Assembly (NCBI GenBank): GCA_031260345.1
Contig: JAIRKA010000047.1
Coordinates: 1 to 43,946, forward strand
From: Methanosarcinales archaeon
Lineage (GTDB): Archaea; Halobacteriota; Methanosarcinia; Methanosarcinales; Methanosarcinaceae
Reading direction: 5' to 3'
Length of the DNA: 43,946 nt
Below the pieces are notes generated by a model. That model ran no database searches. It had not been told where the DNA came from and saw only the letters and a program-made list of their open reading frames with translations. This document shows, piece by piece, positions 17,760 to 27,645 of the stretch; the stretch's first letter is position 1; each line of letters begins with the position of its first letter. The translations under genes and the position numbers were made by a program.

Positions 17760-18464
17760 ATGAAAAAAGCGGAATCGGATTTGGAATATTTTGAAGATGA
17801 GAAAGAAGCGCTCGCCGGTTATTCAAAATCTCATTTTTTGGAAGTCGTTCAAGATGTCGGCTTTGAATGTGATTTTTGCGGTAAATGCTGTACACGCGCT
17901 TTTAATGATCACGTTTATCTGCTCAAAGAAGACATCTCCCGCATTTTTGAAACAGACGCTGATGCAGCTGATGCGTTTATCCCGTCTCCTTATTTCGATT
18001 TTTGTGACCAGAGTGGCCGTTTTTATGTTTCCGGCTACAGTTTGAAAACTCAAGGCGATGAAGTCGGCAGCTGTATTTTTTTGGAAAACGACCGCTGCCG
18101 GATTTATGACAACCGTCCGCTGATCTGCCGCGTTTATCCTTATATGATTCACCGCGAAACGGACGATTCGGGTTTATATGATTGGCGCGAAATAAGCGGC
18201 CTCAATGAACACGGACTCTACGGCGCCGAAATAAGCGAAAAAGAGGCCGCCGATATTTTTGAAATGACGAAAAAGTACGAATCGGGGTACATCTCTCAAG
18301 AAATCGAATTTCTGCGCGCGGTTTCCAATCATTTTGCCAAAAATAAGCTGAAACATATCCCGAAAATTTACGACAATAGAATTCGGGATTTTGAAAAAGG
18401 AGAGGTTGTAACGGTTTTTGTTTATTACGACGGCGCTTTTCATGAACATGAAGTGCAAAAATGA
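17760..18464 (+). CDS. YkgJ-type cysteine-cluster (putative Zn/Fe-chelating) protein
   Basis: FECDFCGKCCTRAFNDHVYLLKEDI...CIFLENDRCRIYDNRPLICRVYPYMI. Confidence 0.85.
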   Translation: MKKAESDLEYFEDEKEALAGYSKSHFLEVVQDVGFECDFCGKCCTRAFNDHVYLLKEDISRIFETDADAADAFIPSPYFDFCDQSGRFYVSGYSLKTQGDEVGSCIFLENDRCRIYDNRPLICRVYPYMIHRETDDSGLYDWREISGLNEHGLYGAEISEKEAADIFEMTKKYESGYISQEIEFLRAVSNHFAKNKLKHIPKIYDNRIRDFEKGEVVTVFVYYDGAFHEHEVQK

Positions 18465-18516
18465 CGGATTCATTTATTCAATTTCTTTTAAAAATGAGGA
18501 GCGGGTTGAAGCAGTG

Positions 18517-18656
18517 AAATTAAAAGCGGAGCGGCTCGCGCGCGGCAACTGAGGCGGCAAGCGCAAACCTGAAGGCAGCAGCGGCAACACAAACCTGTTG
18601 GCAATCGCAGCCCTGTTCGCGTTAGCGAACGGATGTGATAAAGAAGAGCAGATGCA
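18517..18656 (+). repeat. Intergenic repeat family 1, copy B
   Basis: aaattaaaagcGGAGCGGCTCGCGCGcgg...TGTTCGCGTTAGCGAACGGATGTGATAAAgaaGAGCAGATGC. Confidence 0.85.
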
Positions 18657-18804
18657 CACAAGCATACGCAAACAGTTCTCCAAAGTTCGAATTTAACAAA
18701 TTTCACGAAAACTTGATGTTTGTTTTTCAATGCTGAAAAAATCAAAATGAAATGAAGTCAGAAATAAAAAGAAGAGGTGGCTGAAATACCGCCAATTAGC
18801 AAAA

Positions 18805-19608
18805 TTAAGATTTCTCTTCAATAAATTTGACATTAGAGTAATCTGTTTTTCCGAGCATGCGTTTGTAGAAAACAAACCAGGGCGTGTCGATAATACCGAT
18901 AAACACTTTAATAACGAGCTGACCGACAATTAAGCCTGCGACAATTTCCCACGGAAGGCCGCCAATGATATAGAACGCAACGGTCACGAAAATAAAGGAA
19001 TCGACTGCCAAACTGACAGCATCCGTTAACAATGAGCGGAGCCAAATGTACGGGTTTAGAAAAGCGTCTCCCGAAAAAGCGAGTTCCCTTGGAAGAAGCT
19101 TCTTCTTGATATAAGAGAACATGTAAGCGTCAAGCAATGAGCAAACTAAAAAAGCAATCCAGCTTGCAATCGTCACGCCGACGCTGAGCGCGAAAATGGA
19201 AGTCCAAGCTTCACTCAATTCAAAGAAGGGAGCTGCCGGAATGTAAACGGCCATTGCGATAAACATAACGAAAAGAACCTGTGTGCCGAATGCAATCATA
19301 ACGGCAGCGACGGCTTTTTTTCTGCCGTAAACTTCGTTAATCATGTCAAGAACCAGCGCAATAAACGGATAAAGAATTGCAGCGGCCGGCGCTACTAAAA
19401 GAATCTCGTGACCGAACCAGGTTCCGAAATCAAATGTTGCCAATTTGGTCGCAATCACTTGAGAACTGAGCAGGTAGGCAACAAAAAACGCCGTCAGAGC
19501 GGCAAATCCGTAGGCCGGATATTTTTTAATGATTTTAACGGATGAAAGCGTAACGATCGTTATCGTAATAACCCAAAGAAGAGCAACAAACAAAAGATTA
19601 TAATCCAT
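18805..19608 (-). CDS. Queuosine-precursor transporter family protein (YhhQ/VUT)
   Basis: LLSSQVIATKLATFDFG...AAAILYPFIALVLDMINEVYGRKKA...SLLTDAVSLAVDSFIFVTVAFYI. Confidence 0.88.
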   Translation of the reverse strand: MDYNLLFVALLWVITITIVTLSSVKIIKKYPAYGFAALTAFFVAYLLSSQVIATKLATFDFGTWFGHEILLVAPAAAILYPFIALVLDMINEVYGRKKAVAAVMIAFGTQVLFVMFIAMAVYIPAAPFFELSEAWTSIFALSVGVTIASWIAFLVCSLLDAYMFSYIKKKLLPRELAFSGDAFLNPYIWLRSLLTDAVSLAVDSFIFVTVAFYIIGGLPWEIVAGLIVGQLVIKVFIGIIDTPWFVFYKRMLGKTDYSNVKFIEEKS

Positions 19609-19772
19609 AAATGTAAACCTCGCTTGACCTAAATCCGTCTCTTATATAAAAAGTGATTTGAAAAGGGCGGAAAACCCAAAAGACGAAAAATCAAAAAAAT
19701 CAGCACCATAACTAATTATAAATATTTTTCAAACCCATTCAAATGAAATAAGTTTTAGAAAAAAGGATAAAC

Positions 19773-21182
19773 ATGACTGTTGAGAACATGACCGCCGACT
19801 CAAAAAAAGAAAAAATCAATGAAATTCGAGCCGAGATTTTAAAGCGTATCCGCCCGACAGATGCGGAAAAAACAAAACTCGAAACGATTCGAAAAGGCGT
19901 TATTGACGATATTGCCCGAATTGCACAGGAGCAGGGACAATGCGACATCCTGCCGCTTTCCGTCGGCTCAGCCGAAAGAAATACGTGGCTTCACGGCAAT
20001 CATGACATTGATGTTTTCATTTCATATCCGGAAGACATTTCTTTTGATGAATTTCACAAAAGAAGCCGCCTGCTTTTAATGGCAATGGCAAAAACGGGTG
20101 ATTCTTGGGAAGACCGTCACTCCGAGCATCCGTACATTCATATCAAAAAAGAGGGGTTTGAAATTGATTTGGTTCCCTGTTTCCGCGTGAAAAGCGGCGC
20201 TGACATCAAATCCGCCGTTGACAGAACACCGTTTCATTGCGCTTACATTAAAGAAAACATCAGCGGCCTCGAGGACGATGTTTTGATGATGAAGCAGTTT
20301 ATGAAAGGAACCGGCGTTTACGGCTCGGAAGTCAGAACGGGCGGCTTTTCCGGCTACTTGACGGAAATTTTAACCATTTATTACGGGGGTTTTGTCGGCG
20401 TTTTGGAACACGCTTCAAATTGGAAACATGGGACGGTTATTGATATGGCCGACCATCAAACATTGGAACACGAAAATCCGCTTGTCGTCGTCGATCCGAC
20501 AGACCCGAAAAGAAACGTAGCTGCCGCTTTATCACTGACAAAATTCGCTCTTTTTATTGACCGCGCCCGCACCTTCTTGAAAAGTCCGAGTTTGGATTAT
20601 TTTACGCCGAAAAGCTATCCGCCGATGACCGCGGCCGAGTTTGAGAAAACGATGACGGCACGCGGAACCGGAATGATCGGCATTTCATTTCAAACGCCTC
20701 CCAAAGCGGAAGATACGCTTTATCCGCAGCTTTTCAGAATGGAAAAGTCACTGGAAGAACTGCTGACAAGAAACGAGTTTACCGTCGTCAATACATTTTC
20801 GTGGGCCGAAGCCGGAGGAAAAAGCATTGTCTTTGTCGAACTTTTAAGCACTGTGCTTCCGCCGCTTCAAAAAAGGGTCGGCCCACCCGTTTGGAACGCC
20901 GAAAACGCCGAATCGTTCTGCAAGAAATACAAAAACAACCCGAGCACATTCTCTTTTGCGATCGAAAACGAAAGATACGCCGCGGAGATTCCAAGAAAGT
21001 ATAAAACGGCTGAATATTTGATTGAGGATATGATTTTCAAGGAAACGGCTTTGGGGCGCCATGTCCGCGATTCCATGAAGAACGGCTATGAGGTGCTGAG
21101 AGAAAAAGAGATTATGGAAGTCAAAGGCGACCCTTTTTGGAAATTCATGAATGAAAAATTAACGGCTCAAATTAAGCCTTAA
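19773..21182 (+). CDS. cca: Archaeal class I CCA-adding enzyme (tRNA nucleotidyltransferase)
   Basis: LPLSVGSAERNTWLHGNHDIDVFISYP nucleotidyltransferase motif; 469 aa. Confidence 0.95.
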   Translation: MTVENMTADSKKEKINEIRAEILKRIRPTDAEKTKLETIRKGVIDDIARIAQEQGQCDILPLSVGSAERNTWLHGNHDIDVFISYPEDISFDEFHKRSRLLLMAMAKTGDSWEDRHSEHPYIHIKKEGFEIDLVPCFRVKSGADIKSAVDRTPFHCAYIKENISGLEDDVLMMKQFMKGTGVYGSEVRTGGFSGYLTEILTIYYGGFVGVLEHASNWKHGTVIDMADHQTLEHENPLVVVDPTDPKRNVAAALSLTKFALFIDRARTFLKSPSLDYFTPKSYPPMTAAEFEKTMTARGTGMIGISFQTPPKAEDTLYPQLFRMEKSLEELLTRNEFTVVNTFSWAEAGGKSIVFVELLSTVLPPLQKRVGPPVWNAENAESFCKKYKNNPSTFSFAIENERYAAEIPRKYKTAEYLIEDMIFKETALGRHVRDSMKNGYEVLREKEIMEVKGDPFWKFMNEKLTAQIKP

Positions 21183-21227
21183 AATAGAAAAGCGGGGACG
21201 AGTTTCCCTCTCTTTTTTTGAAAAAAT

Positions 21228-21252
21228 GGAGCGGCTCGCGCGCGAGGCGGCA
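21228..21252 (+). repeat. Intergenic repeat family 1, copy C (5' core only)
   Basis: GGAGCGGCTCGCGCGCGAGGCGGCA. Confidence 0.7.
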
Positions 21253-21330
21253 GTCAAGAAACCAACTCCAATTTTCTGATTCAATCAACAAGCAGGCGTT
21301 GTAAATGAATTATTTTTGTCGCGGGGAAAT

Positions 21331-21635
21331 AAACCGCATTTTTCGCTTCCGTTCGCCGCTTCGCGCCGCCCGGAATCAAAAATTGCGGGTCGTTACGTGA
21401 ACTTTTCATATCTTGATTCAAAAACGAAACATCGTTTTTATTATAATTTTCTTTAAACTCGAACGCTGTTATTCATTTCTTATCTAAAACATTTTTAATT
21501 TTAGGGCTTATTGGGCGTTCGGGTTTCATTTTAGATTAAGAAAAGCCGATGTTTCGGTTTTATACAAGTAAATGAAAAACCAAAACAACCACCTCCAACG
21601 ATGAGTTTCATGAGGGGCGGCGCGAAGCGGCGAAC
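21331..21635 (+). repeat. Stem-loop tail module of repeat family 1 (copy C), enclosed by a perfect 21-nt inverted repeat
   Basis: GTTCGCCGCTTCGCGCCGCCC (21351-21371) / GGGCGGCGCGAAGCGGCGAAC (21615-21635). Nested stems CGAAACATCG/CGATGTTTCG, CGAACGC/GCGTTCG and CTAAAA/TTTTAG. Confidence 0.75.
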
Positions 21636-21857
21636 CGGATGCGAAGCGAGTGAAAGGAGGAGTTGGAGATTCGCACCCATATAAAACAACGAAAACAAAA
21701 CACTTACTTTTTTAAGCCTTATTCTTGAAAATGCTGTAAAGAATCATTTTTTAGTTTTATCAGCTTTTCAGGTTTATATATTTTATAAAGCCGATGCTGT
21801 TTTCACTCAAAATTTATTGGAAAAAAACAGAGAACAATTATTAAAGCGTAACGAAAA

Positions 21858-21882
21858 ACGGAGCGACTCGCGCGAGGCGGCA
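21858..21882 (+). repeat. Intergenic repeat family 1, copy D (5' core only)
   Basis: GGAGCGACTCGCGCGAGGCGGCAC. Confidence 0.65.
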
Positions 21883-21902
21883 CAAAACTAAAAAAAGAAA
21901 AG

Positions 21903-21928
21903 GAAACGGAAAAAACATTTCCCGTTTC
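21903..21928 (-). terminator. Terminator-like hairpin downstream of aglB
   Basis: GAAACGG...CCGTTTC; on - strand followed by CTTTTCTTTTTTTAG. Confidence 0.65.
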
Positions 21929-21951
21929 ATAATTTATTTTTGGGTTTTGAA

Positions 21952-24900
21952 TCAGACCGCAACGGTGTTCCCTCTCAAAACATCAGTTTCGGTGACGTCA
22001 ACACTGAATTCACCGGTGCTTTTCGTGATCAGGTATCTGCCGATTGGTCTGACAGCGAAATTAGTTTCACCGTCTATCGGACCGGTTGTCGAGTACGGAA
22101 CTGTGAAAGAGTAAGCTCCGCTTGCATCCGCGTTAACAGTCTGACGGTAGGTGAAGACACGGTTCTGGTTTGTCTGAATTGTTAAAGCCAGTTGAACCGT
22201 TTCGTTCGGCGCGGCAGTTCCGCTGATAACGGCACCTTCTACAAATTCAAAGATCTTAACGTAGCCTGTGTTTGTTTCGGGTATATTTCCGGAATAACGT
22301 TGGTTGAAAAGAGTCTTGTAGAGGATTTCCTGCCAGGACATATGAGTGTTTGGACTGTAGGCTCGGGACTCGTAAACCATGCGGTACTGTTCCAAGCCAG
22401 CTGCGTCCAGCATATGCAGGCGGAAAACCATTGAATTGAAATAGCGGTCACTGCCGATGATACTCTGATTCTGCCCGCCGATGTTGACTATGGTGCGATA
22501 ATCGTTCGTATCCAAAGTCCACGCCGTCATCGCATAGAATTTGCTCATGCCGGATGCCATTTCAATGTCCGTTACAATGAAGCGAGCACCAAAAAGACCC
22601 TCGCGCGGGTCAATGTCATACAATACGCTTGTTGCTGCTGCCTCCGTTTCGGCAACGAAGAACGGCGCTGCGCCCGGAATCATGTCGTCCGTGATGCTGC
22701 CGCGGCGACCGCCGACACCGGCCTGGAACGGATTGGCATTCACCATGCGCTCTCCGATGACCTGCAGCCAATGGCCGTAGTCCCACCAAGACAGCACGCC
22801 GTAAGCTGTGCCGGGGTAATCAAATGGAACAGTACTCACCTGATTCACGAAGAATTCAACGCCGAAAAGGTTTCTGTTGCCTGAAGTACCGTTGCCGTCA
22901 GGGTCTTGGGGCGGCATTTCATAGCGGCCGTACCAGTCCAAACCGATTTCGGGTGTGTTGTCGCGGAGCCACAAAGAAGATTCAATCCAAGCTTCGTTCG
23001 GACCGCCCGTGCCTGACACATATTGAGATGTCAGATTGAAAGTCGGAACCAAAAGAACACCGAGAGCAACCACTAAGACGACTGCCGCAATAACAATCTT
23101 TTCATTGCCGTTGTCTGCTTTTACTTTCACCTTTGAAGATTCGCGGCGCACCTTCGCGCTTTCCTGCTTTGATGAATAGACAGGAGCAGGCTCTATCTTT
23201 TTGGCGCGGCCCTCTTTGGAGAAGTTTTTCTTAAGGGTCTTCCAAGCTTCATCCGCTTGAACGGCGCGCATGAGCTCCATAAAGAGCCAGGACGTCATGA
23301 TGAGGACCGGGAGGACAAAGTAGTAGCTGAATCTGTTCTGCTGAACCATCGCCCAAAGCAGCATGACTGTCCAAACAACGAGGAGAACTTTTTCCATGCT
23401 GTTGTTTTTGGCCGCAGTGTAAGCTATAATCGGCAAAGCGATAAGCCAAAGATACCCCATAACAGAAAAAGTCCAATACAGATTGCCCGCTCTGCCTGAG
23501 AATAAAATAAGCATGAGGAAGGCAACTGCCCAGCCGGCCAGCAATAACTTCTTAATGCGTGAATCGCGAATGTAAGAAGTTGCAGCGAGTATCAGAATGA
23601 CCACGAAAACGGCGAGAAGCACTATAAAGAAAAGCGGGTTGACAGCGTCTCCGAAATAAGGAGAAGCTTCACCGATTGTTAAAGCACCGCCTGTTCTTGT
23701 AAAGAACCCAACAACACTCAATATTGCAGTTCTGACAGTACTTGAAATCAAACTGCCGACAACTGCAACAAACAGAGCGAGGCCGGCAAGAATGCCCGGA
23801 TAATAAAGTCTGTTCAGTTTCTTCTTTTCAAGCACATAAGAAAGGGCGGCCATAAAGAGTATTGCAAGAATACCTGCGCTGAGAGCTACAATATGGAGGG
23901 TTCTGTATATGCCGATTTGCGGTACAGGGAGAATGACCAGAAGGTCAGCGAGGAAAATGACGATGCCGATAAGGGCAATGGAAGCTGTTCCTTCGCCTCT
24001 CAGGTGATTAATCACCATTTGAATCGTGATGTAAACGCCGATGATAAAAGCGAAGAGAAGAGCGCCTTCCCAAACAAGCGTGTAAGCGCCTAATGCAATA
24101 CCGGTTAAAATCGCGTAAGGCAAAAAGGGTTTGATTGCTGAAAATTTGCCTTTGAAGAGTTCTTCATAAGTTATCTTTTTATCACGCAATTTCAAAAGCG
24201 CCAAGGCCAAGAATATGATAACGACTGTACTGAAAAGAACTTCGGCGACGTGGTGGTCATTAAAACCGATGGTACTTCTTGACAGGAATTGACCCGGAGC
24301 GACAGCCAAAAGGAAAGCGGTCAAGAGACCGATGTTTCTGCTCTTGAAGATTGTCTTTGCAACGAAGTAAGCGGCAACGACACAGACGGCTGCAAGAACA
24401 CAGGGCCAGTAAGCCGCAATGGTCATTGCATACGCTTCGGTCGTGTTGCCTGTGATAAGCTGAAGGGCTTTAATAACAGCAACCAAAATATAATCATAAA
24501 GAGGAGCGAACTCCTGAAGCGTTCCGAACGGATAAGTCGTGGCCGGATCAAACCAAAGAAAACTGGGCCAATTATGCATCAGGAAATCTATATTTCTCCA
24601 GTGATACCACGGGTCGTTTTCACCGAAGCGGATAAATCCGTTTGACAGAAAAACGCCGTCTCTTGGTATGATACGGATGTAAAAAGCAAGCAAAGCGGAA
24701 AGCAGAACGCCGATACCGTAAAGAGCGCTTGTCATTAATTTGTTTTTGTCTTTATACTCATCCAAGAAGCCTTTCTTTTCGGACTTCTTTTTCGCGTCTT
24801 CAGATGACGCTGTCGCTTCTTCGGTGCGGGCTTCACCTGATTCAGCCATCATAGAATCCGCGCGAGCGGACTCTTCTGGAGCATATTGTCCCGAAGCCGC

Positions 24901-24984
24901 TGCATCTGTATTCGATGCTGCGGTGTCCGAATCATTGGAAACGCGGCGTCCTGAAGTTTGCCTACGGGTATTTTTTTTCGCCAA
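21952..24984 (-). CDS. aglB: Archaeal oligosaccharyltransferase AglB/STT3
   Basis: WWDYGHWLQ catalytic motif; ENDPWYHWRNIDFLMHNWPSFLWFDPATTYPFG; 13-ish TM segments; 1010 aa. Confidence 0.95.
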   Translation of the reverse strand: MAKKNTRRQTSGRRVSNDSDTAASNTDAAASGQYAPEESARADSMMAESGEARTEEATASSEDAKKKSEKKGFLDEYKDKNKLMTSALYGIGVLLSALLAFYIRIIPRDGVFLSNGFIRFGENDPWYHWRNIDFLMHNWPSFLWFDPATTYPFGTLQEFAPLYDYILVAVIKALQLITGNTTEAYAMTIAAYWPCVLAAVCVVAAYFVAKTIFKSRNIGLLTAFLLAVAPGQFLSRSTIGFNDHHVAEVLFSTVVIIFLALALLKLRDKKITYEELFKGKFSAIKPFLPYAILTGIALGAYTLVWEGALLFAFIIGVYITIQMVINHLRGEGTASIALIGIVIFLADLLVILPVPQIGIYRTLHIVALSAGILAILFMAALSYVLEKKKLNRLYYPGILAGLALFVAVVGSLISSTVRTAILSVVGFFTRTGGALTIGEASPYFGDAVNPLFFIVLLAVFVVILILAATSYIRDSRIKKLLLAGWAVAFLMLILFSGRAGNLYWTFSVMGYLWLIALPIIAYTAAKNNSMEKVLLVVWTVMLLWAMVQQNRFSYYFVLPVLIMTSWLFMELMRAVQADEAWKTLKKNFSKEGRAKKIEPAPVYSSKQESAKVRRESSKVKVKADNGNEKIVIAAVVLVVALGVLLVPTFNLTSQYVSGTGGPNEAWIESSLWLRDNTPEIGLDWYGRYEMPPQDPDGNGTSGNRNLFGVEFFVNQVSTVPFDYPGTAYGVLSWWDYGHWLQVIGERMVNANPFQAGVGGRRGSITDDMIPGAAPFFVAETEAAATSVLYDIDPREGLFGARFIVTDIEMASGMSKFYAMTAWTLDTNDYRTIVNIGGQNQSIIGSDRYFNSMVFRLHMLDAAGLEQYRMVYESRAYSPNTHMSWQEILYKTLFNQRYSGNIPETNTGYVKIFEFVEGAVISGTAAPNETVQLALTIQTNQNRVFTYRQTVNADASGAYSFTVPYSTTGPIDGETNFAVRPIGRYLITKSTGEFSVDVTETDVLRGNTVAV

Positions 24985-25250
24985 GATAATAACCTCAATT
25001 AGCTTAAATTTTGATACTCATGCAAATTTTACTCATGTAAAATTAATACAATCATAATGCAAAAGTATTCAAAAAGTATTGATTCAAAGCCGTTTGAATG
25101 AATGCAATGCGGCAAAATGAATCAATCAGTACATAAATAAAAGAATAATTCAATACAAGCTATTTAATTTTAACCTATCTTGCCCCTCTTTAAGCTTTTC
25201 GTTTTTGAAAAAAGAGTAAAGTTTATGAAAGTTCAGACATTGTTTCACTT

Positions 25251-26537
25251 ATGATTTTCAAAAATTTGTCCGAACTTTCCGACTCGGATTTAAATCAATT
25301 GCTTTCGCGCGGAAAAGGGCTGGCAGATGTCGGCTCCATCGTAGACGCAATTTTAGAGAATGTCAAAGCGAACGGAGACGCGGCGATTTTGGAATATGCC
25401 AAGCAGTTTGATAAAGCGGATTTGAAAACGCTCGCCGTCACGCCTGCTGAAGTCGAAGAAGCAATTGCGTCCCTGGATTCAAATTTATTGAAACACTTGC
25501 GGCAGGCGGCTGAAAACATTCGCCGCTTCCACGCCGCTCAGCTGCCGAAGGAAATCTGGTACATCGAGGATACGCCCGGAATTGTTTTGGGACAGAAAAC
25601 GATTCCGCTTTCAAAAGTCGGCTGCTACGTCCCCGGCGGGCGCGCCAGCTACCCGTCCACCGTTTTGATGACAGCGCTGCCGGCAAAAGTGGCAGGCGTC
25701 TCAAAAGTAATTGTCTGCACCCCCCCCCGCGCTGACGGAACAGTGCACCCGCTGACGCTTGCTGCCTGTAAAATTGCAGGCGTTGACATGATTTTCAAAA
25801 CGGGCGGCGCACAGGCGATTGCCGGCATGGCGTACGGAACGAAAAGCATCCCGCAGGTTGACAAGATTGTCGGCCCCGGAAACGTGTTCGTGACTTACGC
25901 GAAAATGAAAGTGAGGGATGAGGTCGAAATTGATTTCCCGGCCGGCCCGAGTGAAGTTTTAATTATTGCGGATGACTTCGCGGAACCGAAAATGACTGCC
26001 GCCGATATTTTAGCGCAGGCGGAACACGATCCGGATTCTGTTTCCGTATTGGTGACGCCTTCCGAAAAGTTTGCGAAAGCGGTTTTTGAAGAAGTGGAAA
26101 AGCAAGTAAAAACCGCTCAACGAAAAGAAATAATTGACGCGTCTTTGAAAAATTCGGCAATTCTGATTACGAAAAACATGGACGAATGCATTGAATTTTC
26201 AAACCGATTCGGACCCGAGCACTTGCAAATAATGGTTGACTCTGAAATTGAAGATTTAATTTTGAATCAGATTCAAAATGTCGGGTCCGTTTTCATCGGA
26301 AACTACGCGCCTGTTCCGGCCGGTGACTATGCGTCGGGAACAAATCACGTTCTGCCGACTTCTGGCTATGCTCGGATGTATTCAGGACTTAACACCGCTC
26401 ACTTTTTGAAATCATTCACGATTCAAAGAATCAGCAAAGAAGGGCTGAGTGAGATTAAAGATGCCGTTATTGGTTTGGCGGAAACGGAAGGTCTTTTTGA
26501 ACATGCGGAAGCGATTCGAAAACGTTTTGAAGAGTAA
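25251..26537 (+). CDS. hisD: Histidinol dehydrogenase
   Basis: [16 protein letters not shown]-type motif ([27 protein letters not shown]), [31 protein letters not shown]. Confidence 0.97.
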   Translation: MIFKNLSELSDSDLNQLLSRGKGLADVGSIVDAILENVKANGDAAILEYAKQFDKADLKTLAVTPAEVEEAIASLDSNLLKHLRQAAENIRRFHAAQLPKEIWYIEDTPGIVLGQKTIPLSKVGCYVPGGRASYPSTVLMTALPAKVAGVSKVIVCTPPRADGTVHPLTLAACKIAGVDMIFKTGGAQAIAGMAYGTKSIPQVDKIVGPGNVFVTYAKMKVRDEVEIDFPAGPSEVLIIADDFAEPKMTAADILAQAEHDPDSVSVLVTPSEKFAKAVFEEVEKQVKTAQRKEIIDASLKNSAILITKNMDECIEFSNRFGPEHLQIMVDSEIEDLILNQIQNVGSVFIGNYAPVPAGDYASGTNHVLPTSGYARMYSGLNTAHFLKSFTIQRISKEGLSEIKDAVIGLAETEGLFEHAEAIRKRFEE

Positions 26538-26622
26538 ATATTTATAAAAATCGAAGCATATAGAGTTATCATTAGAGTCATATAGAGTCAATTGAAAAAA
26601 ACGAAGCTTTGGAGAAACGCAT

Positions 26623-27369
26623 ATGTTTACGCACCCCGACTTTTCAAAAGTCTCAACCGCCCACAGCACCCGAAAAATCAAAGATATGACGGATGTTTTA
26701 ATGGACCAGACACGGATAACATATCCCGATAAGATCCTTTACGATATGTACCGCGAGGTTCATTTATCGGGAGAAGAGCTTCAAAGGATGAAAAAAGCGC
26801 AGCTCCGCTATGATATTACGGTGATTCCGCCGGCGATGCTCGGCCCTGAATTTGTGAAAACCGCCGGCCACTATCACCCCTGTCCAAAATGCAGCGGCGG
26901 AGGAAGTTCAGGTTCCGAGATGCTTTCATATCCGGAAGTTTATCAAGTGATTCGCGGAACGGCGACTTATCTTCTCCAGAAAAAGGATTTGTCCGACTTC
27001 ATTATTGTTGAGGCGAATGAAGGCGATATCGTTTTAATTCCACCGAATTACGGACATGTGACCGTCAACGCCGACAGTGAAAAGCTCGTGATGGCAAATT
27101 GGGTGTCGGACGCTTTTGATTCCGAATATGAGCCCGTCCGCTGCAAAGCGGGACTGGCGTACTACATTACGGAAGACGGAATTGCTCAAAACGGCAATTA
27201 CGAAAAAATGCCGCCGCTCTCCTATGGCAAGCCGAAGAGCTACCCTGAAGTCGGTTTGTATTCCGGCGTTGACATGTACGGTTTGGTCAGCGATTTGGAA
27301 ATGCTGAATTTTTTGACGAATCCGCAGAACTATCCGGAATTATTTAAGAAACCGTTTTATGAATGCTGA
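26623..27369 (+). CDS. Cupin-type archaeal glucose-6-phosphate isomerase
   Basis: KTAGHYHP...SYPEVYQVIRGTATYLLQK and GDIVLIPPNYGHVTVN cupin motifs. Confidence 0.92.
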   Translation: MFTHPDFSKVSTAHSTRKIKDMTDVLMDQTRITYPDKILYDMYREVHLSGEELQRMKKAQLRYDITVIPPAMLGPEFVKTAGHYHPCPKCSGGGSSGSEMLSYPEVYQVIRGTATYLLQKKDLSDFIIVEANEGDIVLIPPNYGHVTVNADSEKLVMANWVSDAFDSEYEPVRCKAGLAYYITEDGIAQNGNYEKMPPLSYGKPKSYPEVGLYSGVDMYGLVSDLEMLNFLTNPQNYPELFKKPFYEC

Positions 27370-27473
27370 TGCTGAAAAGTTCAGCTTTTTCTATTTTTGA
27401 TTATTTTTTAAAAACGTGCATCCATTTCCAAAATGATTAAAATCGAATGAGTCTTTTTTCAAAAAATATTAAA

Positions 27474-27645
27474 AGTTGGAGCGGTCGCGCGGGCGGCAGC
27501 TGCGGTAAGCGGAATCGGCAAGGCAGTAGCGATGACTCGAACGGCAGGCAGCGCGGCAACACGAACAGTAAGGTAACAGTGGCCACGTTCGCGATGGCGT
27601 TCGGATGTGATAAAAAAGAGCAGATACGCTAGAAGCGTAAACAGA
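27474..27645 (+). repeat. Intergenic repeat family 1, copy E
   Basis: GTTGGAGCGGTCGCGCG...gcggcaacacgaacagtaaggtaacagtggcCACGTTCGCGATGGCGTTCGGATGTGATAAAaaaGAGCAGA; the last ~70 nt nearly match copy A. Confidence 0.85.

Noticed and set aside
21183-21951. CRISPR-like or transposase remnant in the large cca-aglB gap
   Set aside because: Repeats are palindromic and irregularly spaced, with no direct-repeat/spacer periodicity and no transposase ORF.
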